Shown: positions 20,595 through 27,998 of the stretch, piece by piece | How positions within the stretch are numbered: position 1 is the stretch's first letter | How the letters are laid out: each line of letters starts with the position of its first letter | From: Lederbergia citri | Lineage (GTDB): Bacteria > Bacillota > Bacilli > Bacillales > Bacillaceae_C | DNA length: 64,000 nt | Assembly (NCBI RefSeq): GCF_018343625.1 | Contig: NZ_JAGYPG010000002.1 | Span: 186,001 to 250,000, forward strand | Direction: 5' to 3' | The notes under the pieces: model-generated | Databases searched by the model: none | What the model saw: the letters and a program-made list of their open reading frames with translations, nothing else | What the model was told of the DNA's origin: nothing | Made by a program: the position numbers and the translations under genes

Positions 20595-20980
20595 CAATCA
20601 AAACCTACTGATAAACTTCCACTAGGTATTCTTAAAATATCACCGTTTGCTACGGTTTTACTTTCGCCTAGTGGACCTTGGAATAACGGATTTCCTCCCG
20701 TTGCTGCATCCCATATAGTAGCATGCGTAATAGTTGCGCTCGCCGTAATATCCCAATTTAAATCCGCTGTACTAGCACCTGTTCCGTTTGTCGGCGCACC
20801 TAGAGTTAATGCTTTGCGCGCATATCCCGGCATTTGTGCCGTGGTTAATTCTCCTACGTTACCTGCTTTTGTTGGATTAGCTGTGTGCAAGCCGACGTAC
20901 ACGTTTGTCGGTGAAGTCCATGCTGTTTTTCTAAGTGTGTGGTCGACTAACTTATTCGCTAAGAAAGTCGTTAAGTTCAT
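20594..20980 (-). CDS. Tail-fibre-like phage protein
   Basis: A 128-residue protein. It starts MNLTTFLANKLVDHTLRKTA and continues with VYVGLHTANPTKAGNVGELT and a Thr/Gly/Ala-rich beta section ending RIPSGSLSVGFD. This start recurs in short tail-fibre-associated proteins of Gram-positive phages. The position between endolysin and the large fibre gene agrees. I cannot name a precise role. Confidence 0.6.
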   Translation of the reverse strand: MNLTTFLANKLVDHTLRKTAWTSPTNVYVGLHTANPTKAGNVGELTTAQMPGYARKALTLGAPTNGTGASTADLNWDITASATITHATIWDAATGGNPLFQGPLGESKTVANGDILRIPSGSLSVGFD

Positions 20981-21014
20981 TTTTTAATTTTCTCCCCACA
21001 TTGTAATTTTTAGT

Positions 21015-21878
21015 TTACGCAATAAATACGCTAAATCCTTTTTTCTTCAATTCCGCCGCCACCTTATCGGCGTTAGCTTTAACGGAATACGCTCCGATTT
21101 GCACCTTATATAATCCGCCTTCGACAGCGATATAAGGCGTATATCCTGCGCGCTTTGCCTTCGCTGCTTCGGCGTCAGCGTTCGCCTTTTTCGAATAGGC
21201 TCCGATTTGAACGCGGTACAATTTCGTAGGTTTAGCCGGCGTTGGCTTTGGCGCAGTTGATTGCGGCTTAACTGGCGCTGGCTTCGTCGGAGTTACGACT
21301 ACCTTTTTCCGCTTTAATCCGTATTGAGCGATTAGCCCATTCGCGATGGCTTGCGCGCATTTTCGTCGATAATCATCCGATTTTAATAACGCAAGTTCTT
21401 CGCGGTTATCCATAAAGCCGCACTCAACAAGGATTGCCGTCATTTTCGATTCGCGCAGTACGTGAAAGTCCGCAGTCTTTACGCCTCGATTACGTAAGCC
21501 AGTTAACTCGATAAGCTCGGCCTGTACCTTTGTCGCAAGTGCACGCGCCTCTTTCGGATTAGTCTTATAGACGAACGTTTCAATTCCGCCGCCCGTATGC
21601 CATTTGCCTGCGAGTGCGTTTGCGTGAATCGAAACGAATACGTCGGCTTTCCAAGAGTTAGCCGCGTCCGTGCGCGCCTTCAATGCTACGTCATTCTTTC
21701 CGGTCGGATCATGCGTAAACTTAGTCGATACGCCTTCGTAGTTCGTTAGTTCAGCGTCTAAATAGCGCGTGACTGCCGCGTTAAAATGATGCTCGCGCAT
21801 TGAATCGTCGGGCGCTCGTTTGCCGGGCGTATTGTTCGAATGCCCTGCGTCTATAATTACTTTTAAGTTAACCAACAA
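21015..21878 (-). CDS. Endolysin: N-acetylmuramoyl-L-alanine amidase with two SPOR domains
   Basis: A 287-residue lysin that cleaves the amide bond between muramic acid and the stem peptide at lysis. The zinc-amidase domain (about 1-190, Amidase_3) shows H13, E29, H85 in SIHANA and catalytic E152 in VECGF. A Pro/Lys linker leads to two tandem SPOR repeats beginning YRVQIGAYS and YKVQIGAYS, which bind denuded glycan. It starts at TTG (21878, or the next codon) behind AAAGGAGG lying inside the upstream HNH gene. Confidence 0.93.
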   Translation of the reverse strand: MLVNLKVIIDAGHSNNTPGKRAPDDSMREHHFNAAVTRYLDAELTNYEGVSTKFTHDPTGKNDVALKARTDAANSWKADVFVSIHANALAGKWHTGGGIETFVYKTNPKEARALATKVQAELIELTGLRNRGVKTADFHVLRESKMTAILVECGFMDNREELALLKSDDYRRKCAQAIANGLIAQYGLKRKKVVVTPTKPAPVKPQSTAPKPTPAKPTKLYRVQIGAYSKKANADAEAAKAKRAGYTPYIAVEGGLYKVQIGAYSVKANADKVAAELKKKGFSVFIA

Positions 21879-22353
21879 TTTCCGCCTCCTTTAAAAATCT
21901 TCCGCTAATTTTACAACGTCTTAATTCCGCCTGTAATCTTAACTCGTCCAAATGTTCATTCACATGACAAATCTTACATAGAACTTCTAAGTTATTTATA
22001 TCGTTATTCTTACGATTTCTGTCTTTGTGATGAACTTCTAAGTTAGTTGTTCCTTCACACCTATTGCAAACTTCACCGTACACCTTAAACGCCTTATCTC
22101 TATAAGTTTCTACACCTTTAAAATTCGGAGCAAGTTTTCCTTTCATACCGTACATAGGGTTATTTTTACCACTAACATCCGCATGGTTTTCACTTATCTT
22201 CTTACGAACTTCCGGGCACTTGGTAGGATTATTATTTATATTCCTAAAAGTAGTTCCGCAAGATATTGAACAAAATTTTCCGCGTCCCTTCTTTATTAGG
22301 GAAGGATAAACTTCGAAAACTTCTCCGCATTGTAAACATTCGCGCTCTACCAA
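21868..22353 (-). CDS. Free-standing HNH endonuclease with NUMOD3 motif
   Basis: A 161-residue homing-type nuclease. Features in order: zinc finger CLQC (8-11) with CSISC (27-31), the DNA-binding NUMOD3 motif SGKNNPMYGMKG (61-72), and an HNH core CNRC-x-HHKDRNRKNND-x-CKICH (about 95-130). It sits between the holin and endolysin genes, which are normally adjacent. Its end overlaps the endolysin start by 11 nt. It probably entered as a selfish element. It starts at TTG with a weak ribosome site. Confidence 0.87.
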   Translation of the reverse strand: MVERECLQCGEVFEVYPSLIKKGRGKFCSISCGTTFRNINNNPTKCPEVRKKISENHADVSGKNNPMYGMKGKLAPNFKGVETYRDKAFKVYGEVCNRCEGTTNLEVHHKDRNRKNNDINNLEVLCKICHVNEHLDELRLQAELRRCKISGRFLKEAEIVG

Positions 22354-22393
22354 ATAGTTCGTCTCACTTTCGTTTATTTTAAAAATCCGCTTC

Positions 22394-22657
22394 TTAGCGC
22401 GGTGAATCGTACATTTTAGCGCGTACGCTGTCCGCTATACCCTTCGTCGTCGGATCGTTGAGCGCATTCCATACGCTGACTCCGATAAGTCCGACTACAT
22501 ACGGATTAGATAGCGCGTCGATTAATAGGTTTCCTAGTCCGACCCAAGTCGTTAAATCCTGCGTCGTTAATCCGAAGTAAGCGAGTATCGGCGTGAGAAT
22601 TGCGAGTAATAGTTGCGCTACGAATACCGGATTTTTAAATCGTACTTTTAAGTTCAT
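22394..22657 (-). CDS. Phage holin, phi LC3 type
   Basis: An 87-residue membrane protein with two helices (about 10-27 and 52-66), the start MNLKVRFKNPVFVAQLLLAI, a central TWVGLGNLLIDALSNPYV and a charged tail. That is the pattern of the phi LC3 holin family. It forms the membrane lesion that lets the endolysin reach the wall. It follows the XhlA-like gene. Confidence 0.85.
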   Translation of the reverse strand: MNLKVRFKNPVFVAQLLLAILTPILAYFGLTTQDLTTWVGLGNLLIDALSNPYVVGLIGVSVWNALNDPTTKGIADSVRAKMYDSPR

Positions 22658-22672
22658 CTTCGAAATTCCTCC

Positions 22673-22975
22673 TTAGAATAATTTTCCGATGGCTACTGCG
22701 ATAATGCCTCCGACAATTGCCGTAATGATTGCGGTGATAATGGCGCCGGTTATCTTGCGCCTAATCCATTGGGTGTCCGACTTGATTTCGGTGAGCGTCT
22801 CTTTGAGCGTCTTTATTTCTTGGTCTTGGAGTTTGTCCGAAAATTGTAAGTCGCGGATTGCGTCCTTCATCGTCTGTTGTTCGCTGGATAGGCGCGATTG
22901 TTCGCCTTTTAAATCCGTAATATCCTGTTGTACGCGATTCTGCCACTCCTGCATATCGCTATCCTCCTTCGGCAT
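22673..22975 (-). CDS. XhlA-like lysis-associated membrane protein
   Basis: A 100-residue protein with a long coiled coil (about 8-70) and one C-terminal membrane helix (GAIITAIITAIVGGIIAVAI), as in PBSX XhlA. XhlA works with the holin in lysis. AGGAGG-like GGGAGG precedes the ATG at 22975. Directly upstream lies the rightward small RNA unit. Confidence 0.85.
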   Translation of the reverse strand: MPKEDSDMQEWQNRVQQDITDLKGEQSRLSSEQQTMKDAIRDLQFSDKLQDQEIKTLKETLTEIKSDTQWIRRKITGAIITAIITAIVGGIIAVAIGKLF

Positions 22976-22980
22976 GATGG

Positions 22981-23008
22981 TTTACCTCCCCCGATTTTGT
23001 GGTATAAT
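22981..23008 (+). promoter_or_regulatory. Strong rightward promoter opposite the late operon
   Basis: TTTACC (22981-22986), a 16-bp spacer and perfect TATAAT (23003-23008) preceded by TGG, an extended -10. Confidence 0.6.
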
Positions 23009-23014
23009 CGAAAT

Positions 23015-23076
23015 AACCGCCGGCATCCCCGATGCTGACGGCTAGGGACTGGCGCAATCAGTCCCGCTTTTTTATT
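23015..23076 (+). ncRNA. Predicted ~60-nt phage small RNA
   Basis: It begins seven bases after a strong rightward TATAAT. The first hairpin pairs GCCG with CGGC and GCATC with GATGC (23031-23063 region, one internal loop). The second, GGGACTG/CAGTCCC (23045-23065), is followed by GCTTTTTTATTT, a textbook terminator on the plus strand. No ORF fits. It lies between xhlA and the Gp37-like gene, both leftward, so it would overlap the end of the latter and oppose the late transcript. Confidence 0.55.
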
Positions 23077-24220
23077 TACGTAACTCCGTATTTATTTCTG
23101 CGAAGTCCTGACGATAAATATCCTCGAAAGTTGGGCGAGCAAATCCGAAAGTCGCCGATAATTCAACGCCTTCCTTACTGTAAGATTCCGTAATTTCCGT
23201 GATGCGCGAGTCCATTGCGATACCCCAATCCTCGTTTCGTATCGTCACTATATCTCCTAAATCGTAATCACGCTCGTATATAAACGGGGATTTCGTCAAT
23301 ATCTGCGATGTTAAGTATTGCTCCGCTTGATACTCCGCTAACTTTTGATGCCCGCGTTCCGTTAGTTTAGCGATGACTTGCGCTTCGGGTATCGGAATAC
23401 CGTCGTCATCTTCCTCCTGAATATCGCGCGCATCGATGAATACTTCATGCCTATTCCATCCGGAGCCTCCGCCAACAGTTACTATGCGGCGGTCAGCGCC
23501 TTCTCCTGCGCCAGCTACAACGGCAAATGAACGGTAATTAACGTCAGATTCTACGTATTCCATCGACAATATGGAATTGAAATGAGGCGCAAATATGACA
23601 GGCGGGTTTTCCGTTTGTGTTGAACGTAAGTCGCGTCCTTCTGCCACGTCGAATACGCACGTTTTATTATCGTAATCAACCCATATATTCCAACCGATTC
23701 CGGTTAGCTTCGAAATAGCCTCTAATTCATCGGCGAGGTTTTTATTGCGCGACTGCCATTCGACGATAGGACCGCGCCCTAAATTCGGAGCAATCACGAT
23801 ATTACCGAGTGCGCGCGACGTATCAATCGGATTAATTGCGTTTACGTCAACGTAGTGCTTTAAAGCAGTTTCGGCGTTAGTTTTAACGGAGTCTTGCGAA
23901 AATCCCGCGGGCGGAATCGTTAGTAACTGCGCCATAAGCGACTTTAAGCCGAGTGCGCGTATTCGCCAATTTTCCGACTGCTTGCCGTTTTCATCTAGCG
24001 CAATTTCGCGATGACGTATTAAAAACGCCTTGTGTAGCGCCGAGCCTACGATAACTATACGTCCGCGTAATAGCTCGTTAGCGCCTCGTATATGTCGATT
24101 GACTTCGATGTCCAGTTCGTCGATACCGTGCCATTTTCTCGTAAGATGTATCGAGGCGTAATTGTCGATTTCCGTGACAAGTTCGAAAGACTGCGTAATA
24201 ATTCGTAGTGGTTTCGCCGT
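23072..24220 (-). CDS. Siphovirus Gp37-like tail protein, probable Tal, with a non-ATG start
   Basis: The obvious ATG at 23935 gives only 287 residues, but the frame stays open upstream to 24220. Added residues such as PLRIITQSFELVTEIDNYAS and HLTRKWHGIDELDIEVNRH match the N-terminal domain of Gp37-like proteins, for a total of 382. No ATG, GTG or TTG exists there. AAAGGAGG lies 5 nt before ACG-GCG-AAA-CCA, so ACG is the likely start. The protein should lie at the tail tip, where Tal-type proteins join the Dit hub. Confidence 0.75.
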   Translation of the reverse strand, partial: TAKPLRIITQSFELVTEIDNYASIHLTRKWHGIDELDIEVNRHIRGANELLRGRIVIVGSALHKAFLIRHREIALDENGKQSENWRIRALGLKSLMAQLLTIPPAGFSQDSVKTNAETALKHYVDVNAINPIDTSRALGNIVIAPNLGRGPIVEWQSRNKNLADELEAISKLTGIGWNIWVDYDNKTCVFDVAEGRDLRSTQTENPPVIFAPHFNSILSMEYVESDVNYRSFAVVAGAGEGADRRIVTVGGGSGWNRHEVFIDARDIQEEDDDGIPIPEAQVIAKLTERGHQKLAEYQAEQYLTSQILTKSPFIYERDYDLGDIVTIRNEDWGIAMDSRITEITESYSKEGVELSATFGFARPTFEDIYRQDFAEINTELRK

Positions 24221-24251
24221 AAACGCCTCCTTTCGTTAAAAATTACGAAAT

Positions 24252-24284
24252 AAAAAAAGAACGCCCGATTAGACGTTCTTTTTG
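24252..24284. terminator. Bidirectional terminator inside the tail gene block
   Basis: AAAGAACG (24256-24263) pairs with CGTTCTTT (24274-24281). Runs of A before and T after make it work in both directions. It separates the xkdX end of the adsorption cassette from the Gp37-like gene. Confidence 0.78.
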
Positions 24285-24357
24285 ATGCGCAATATGATCC
24301 ACTTTTAAATTTTCACTATTGCACAATATCATCCTAAAACGGCATAAAAAAATACCT

Positions 24358-24498
24358 TTACGCTGTGTAAGGTACGCCTGTGATCTGCTTGTATTCATCT
24401 GCTGTTATCATTTTCGCTTGAACAAAAACCTTTAAGCTCTCGTCAGTGTAAGAGGGGTGACCATTATCATAATAACGTTTAATTGTATCAAACCACAT
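24358..24498 (-). CDS. xkdX: XkdX-family protein
   Basis: A 46-residue protein, MWFDTIKRYYDNGHPSYTDE with SLKVFVQAKMITADEYKQIT, which is the XkdX pattern (WF-TIK-YY, then V-KF-ITA-EY--ITG). These short proteins lie at the end of tail-fibre modules in PBSX and many Firmicute phages; their role is unknown. The ATG at 24498 shares a base with the upstream stop (TAATG) and GGAGG lies upstream. Confidence 0.83.
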   Translation of the reverse strand: MWFDTIKRYYDNGHPSYTDESLKVFVQAKMITADEYKQITGVPYTA

Positions 24499-24866
24499 TA
24501 TGCATTACCTCCCATTTTTAATAATGCTATTTCCATTAATAAATTGCCTTGCTGCATTTCTAAATCATTAATTCTTGCCTTATCCTTTGCACTTTCAAAA
24601 AGGATGTTTCCCAATTCGTTTTGTAGTTGGTTAAATCGTTCATCTTCGCTTATTGGTGCATCAATATAATCATAATAAAGGTTTTCGCCATCATATTTTA
24701 AAACAGGTACTTTTCCGGTAACTTGTTCCGCCTCCGGGATGCTTTCAACTAAAATCCCTGTTTTTCGTAATTCTTGCTCTGTTTTTCCCAATCCATATTT
24801 CTCGTCAAATGGCATATTGTGGATATATGTCACATCGTTGTTTCGATTTACCTCAAAATAAATCAT
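24498..24866 (-). CDS. XkdW-like tail module protein
   Basis: A 122-residue protein: a beta-rich first half (MIYFEVNRNNDVTYIHNMP, VPVLKYDGENLYYDYID) and a helical second half (ERFNQLQNELGNILFESAKD) ending in a heptad-like stretch. Position directly before xkdX is that of XkdW in PBSX-like phages, where a short region ends in a coiled coil. Function is unproven. AGGAGG precedes the ATG. Confidence 0.62.
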   Translation of the reverse strand: MIYFEVNRNNDVTYIHNMPFDEKYGLGKTEQELRKTGILVESIPEAEQVTGKVPVLKYDGENLYYDYIDAPISEDERFNQLQNELGNILFESAKDKARINDLEMQQGNLLMEIALLKMGGNA

Positions 24867-24877
24867 GATATTTCCTC

Positions 24878-26029
24878 CTAGTTATATATAAGTGTAAGAC
24901 CCGCAATAGGACTTCCACTGGCTCCATTTAGCTGTTTGAATTGAGTTCTTTCTAGTTCATTCAGTGTGCCTAAAATTAAGTTGCTGTCAAAACCCATATT
25001 CGATAAATCGGACTCTACCCATAAGACGGTTAGTCGGTCATCAAACCCAAAGAAAAATGTTTCGCGAGGGGAAAACCCAACATTATCATATTGGTAACTG
25101 CCGGCCCCTACGTATATTCCATTTTTTAACTTGATGATTTTATTGGCAATGCTAAGGATAGAGCCTTTTGGTTTGTTATAGAGTGTTAAAATTTGATTTT
25201 CGAGATTGGCTCTTGAAAGTTTTTGCAACCAAGCGCCGGTATTAAGGTTGTACATGAATAACTCATTTCCGAATATGCATATCATAGTGTTTTTATCCGT
25301 ACCGTATGCCGGCTTTAACCCAACATTGTTCAGGCCGAATCCACCTTCATTGATCGTTGATATTAGTTCACCTGTTGTTATCTTATAACGAAATTTGGTT
25401 GGTCTAGCCGTTTCCAAAGCAATCGCTCTAAATGCATCATTTTCCGGCTCAAATCCCCATACCGCCCATACGTTGGTTTGTCCACCTAATGTGAATATGG
25501 CTTTTGAATAAATGACAGAAATGTTGTTTAGATTTGAGAAATCCAATGCCGTTATTCTATGTGTAGCAGAATAAGCAAAGCATAAGAGTAGAATGTTTCT
25601 TCCTGCATCGAAGAAGTAAGTGATAAAGTTGCCGTTCAAATCAATGTCTTTCGGATGATATAAATCTTTCAGAATGTTAAAATCCTCATCATACACAGCG
25701 ATACTGGAACCGGCTCTAAAACACACAATCTTATCAATGTCGTACAGTGGAATCATCATATTGATTTGAATACTGGAACCCAATTCGCGAATTTTGAGTG
25801 TGGTTAGGTCGTTTTTTCTAGCCGAATATAAGTAATAGTTGCCTCCAATAGATGTGTACCACCAAATATAGTTTTTGGTTTCTTTAAAAAAATACAAATA
25901 CGGATTAGTTGATGAGTTTGTAAATGGCAACGCGCCTATTATTTGTTTTATCGTTTTTCCGTAATTAACAGGAAGTTGAACGCCTCCACCTCCGCCAAAA
26001 TTTCCTCCATGTTCTCTAATATCAATCAT
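24878..26029 (-). CDS. Putative receptor-binding protein with repeated beta blades
   Basis: A 383-residue protein with a Gly-rich start (HGGNFGGGGGVQLPVNYGKT) and then repeated strands ending in aromatic residues and YDED, FGNELFMYNLNTG or FDDRLTVLW segments. That spacing suggests a beta-propeller-like fold. The C-terminus (FKQLNGASGSPIAGLTLIYN) could be a trimer or assembly tip. It is AT-rich compared with the phage backbone and lies in the adsorption cassette, so cell-surface binding is the best guess. No family is recognised with certainty. Confidence 0.5.
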   Translation of the reverse strand: MIDIREHGGNFGGGGGVQLPVNYGKTIKQIIGALPFTNSSTNPYLYFFKETKNYIWWYTSIGGNYYLYSARKNDLTTLKIRELGSSIQINMMIPLYDIDKIVCFRAGSSIAVYDEDFNILKDLYHPKDIDLNGNFITYFFDAGRNILLLCFAYSATHRITALDFSNLNNISVIYSKAIFTLGGQTNVWAVWGFEPENDAFRAIALETARPTKFRYKITTGELISTINEGGFGLNNVGLKPAYGTDKNTMICIFGNELFMYNLNTGAWLQKLSRANLENQILTLYNKPKGSILSIANKIIKLKNGIYVGAGSYQYDNVGFSPRETFFFGFDDRLTVLWVESDLSNMGFDSNLILGTLNELERTQFKQLNGASGSPIAGLTLIYN

Positions 26030-26031
26030 GT

Positions 26032-27105
26032 TTACACCTCACTTATCCAAACATCATCCGCATCGTATGACACTGTCCTTGTTGTCGTTTTTTCAACTGT
26101 TGTTCCATCTGTTCCATAATAAGTTATGGTGCGTTTTGTGTATTTTGGTGATATTCCACCACTTAAAACAGACTTGATTGCAAGTGTGTTATCTTGACGC
26201 TTATATTCAATGGTTGTAAAAATTCCATTGGCATCTTTTCCACTCTTGTAAACTTTGAAATCCGTTTGCTCGACTCTTTTTCTCGCTCCGTTTGGCGTTA
26301 CCGCCATTGTGTCATTTACGCTAGAAAGATCATTGGAGAGTTGCACATGCCCTTCTTGTTCGAGCGTCCCTTTTTCCGCCTTATGCGTCATAAGGTCTTG
26401 TTCAACGGCAGTGATTCTTGAAGCTAAGTTTGTAGCAATATCACCGTCTAATACATCCTTAATCGACTGAAACCATGCATCAAAATCTGCTTGCTCCTGC
26501 GTTTGCCAATCAGACATAATAGATTCATAGTAATCTTTACGGCTATTAAACCAAGCATCAAATTGTTGTTGGAATACGCTTGTAGGCACCGTGATTAACG
26601 ATTGCACGATACCACACACATCTTCTAATGCCCTCTCGTCTGTAATGTCATTTGCATCGATACTCGCCGTATTTGCCCTAACTATAACCTGCGCCAATCC
26701 TAACTCGTAAATATATTTATCGCGTTGCAATGCAGGAACTTCTGGCGTAGCACTCGGCATACCCTCTTTAACAAGGGTTTTTATTTCTCGACCTTGATTT
26801 CGTGAGTCCCAACGCAACACAATTCTATCAATGCGGTCATTCGTCGCCTCAGGTAAACTATGCACTAATTCTTTTGGCGTAGTGTTTTTATAACTATATC
26901 CTTTTATAAGCGCCTTTCCATTTGCTACTACAGTTTGTAGACCCGTTCCTGTGGTAACTTGTAGTCCGTACTGCTCATTTTCGTCAAGTAAAAGTCCTGA
27001 CGACAAAACATCACCAAAATACTCTGCAAAATCACTCGCAAAGTATTCTCTGTCATATTTCCCGTCAACTAATACAGCATTGAAAAACTTACTTATTTCA
27101 GCCAC
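26032..27105 (-). CDS. Baseplate or tail-fibre protein
   Basis: A 357-residue protein. The first 150 residues (FFNAVLVDGKYDREYFASDF, TTGTGLQTVVANGKALIKGY, NDRIDRIVLRWDSRN) are the common N-terminal beta domain of Firmicute baseplate/fibre proteins. A helical segment follows with DAWFNSRKDYYESIMSDWQT, then a coiled coil, a GHVQLSNDLSS motif as in fibre shafts, and a C-terminal beta region. It lies between Dit and the putative receptor-binding protein. Confidence 0.7.
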   Translation of the reverse strand: MAEISKFFNAVLVDGKYDREYFASDFAEYFGDVLSSGLLLDENEQYGLQVTTGTGLQTVVANGKALIKGYSYKNTTPKELVHSLPEATNDRIDRIVLRWDSRNQGREIKTLVKEGMPSATPEVPALQRDKYIYELGLAQVIVRANTASIDANDITDERALEDVCGIVQSLITVPTSVFQQQFDAWFNSRKDYYESIMSDWQTQEQADFDAWFQSIKDVLDGDIATNLASRITAVEQDLMTHKAEKGTLEQEGHVQLSNDLSSVNDTMAVTPNGARKRVEQTDFKVYKSGKDANGIFTTIEYKRQDNTLAIKSVLSGGISPKYTKRTITYYGTDGTTVEKTTTRTVSYDADDVWISEV

Positions 27106-27119
27106 ATTACCACTCCTTT

Positions 27120-27998
27120 CTATACTGCTGTGTATAGCTTGCTGTAGCTAATATTGACGATAGCACCTTGTATATCGCTATCAGCTGTATACTCAATGTC
27201 GTTTTCGCCTACTTGTAACTTGAAAAATGTACTCTCTAAGTCAATCCAATTGAATACATTTCTGCGCTCTCCACTTTCAGACACAAAAAAGACAGACTTT
27301 TGTCCGTCTGTTGTATCAATCAGCATGCGTTCGCCTTCTAGCAGTTCTTGGTTAACCTTAATAAACTCACCGGTTGTGTTGTTGATGATTTTAGGATTCA
27401 ATGCAGGACCAAAAAACTCGATTTGTAATGGTGCTGGAGCATCTCCATCATTATTAATAATTCGTTGATCCCGCTGTATTCCCATGATGAATTTACCGGG
27501 ATTATCGTAAAATGGAATAGGGAATCTAAATCTCGGCTCAAATGCCGGTTCTTCTGTAGTTGTTGGTGACTGCCAATAAGGCGACGGACATTCGAAAGTA
27601 ATTGTACCGCGTTGCCATCGCTCGCCTCGATTATCGCCGTCAGGAAAGAATGGCACTCCGTCCGCAATCGCTCCAATTTCCCTTATAATGTCTCCGGAAA
27701 TATACCGTAATGTGCCGACACCTAGTTTCGGATTAGTTATACGCGCTAACTCGGCTCGACGCTTCTTTACCTCGGCATAGTCCTTGCCACGCACAATAAA
27801 CTCGACGTCGACGTGGCGCGCCGCTAATACTGCGTCGATAAACGTTACTCCGTCTTGAAATGGTGAGGTTTGCGATTGAATATCCGCGGATACGCCTCCT
27901 AAACCATCGACCGATACAAGACCGAATTTTATACCGTCAAATCGGACGATTCCGGCCGGACTTTCGAACTCGATTTGTTCGTCTAAACGGTTCGTCAT
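27120..27998 (-). CDS. Distal tail protein (Dit)
   Basis: A 292-residue tail-hub protein of the siphovirus tail-component family. The N-terminal half carries the ring-forming domain (FESPAGIVRFDG, SPFQDGVTFIDAVLAARHVD, VKKRRAELARITNPKLG, FECPSPYW). The C-terminal half is a galectin-like domain. It follows the tape measure, overlapping its end by 4 nt. The second half is clearly more AT-rich than the first, suggesting a recombination joint around 27550. Confidence 0.85.
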   Translation of the reverse strand: MTNRLDEQIEFESPAGIVRFDGIKFGLVSVDGLGGVSADIQSQTSPFQDGVTFIDAVLAARHVDVEFIVRGKDYAEVKKRRAELARITNPKLGVGTLRYISGDIIREIGAIADGVPFFPDGDNRGERWQRGTITFECPSPYWQSPTTTEEPAFEPRFRFPIPFYDNPGKFIMGIQRDQRIINNDGDAPAPLQIEFFGPALNPKIINNTTGEFIKVNQELLEGERMLIDTTDGQKSVFFVSESGERRNVFNWIDLESTFFKLQVGENDIEYTADSDIQGAIVNISYSKLYTAV

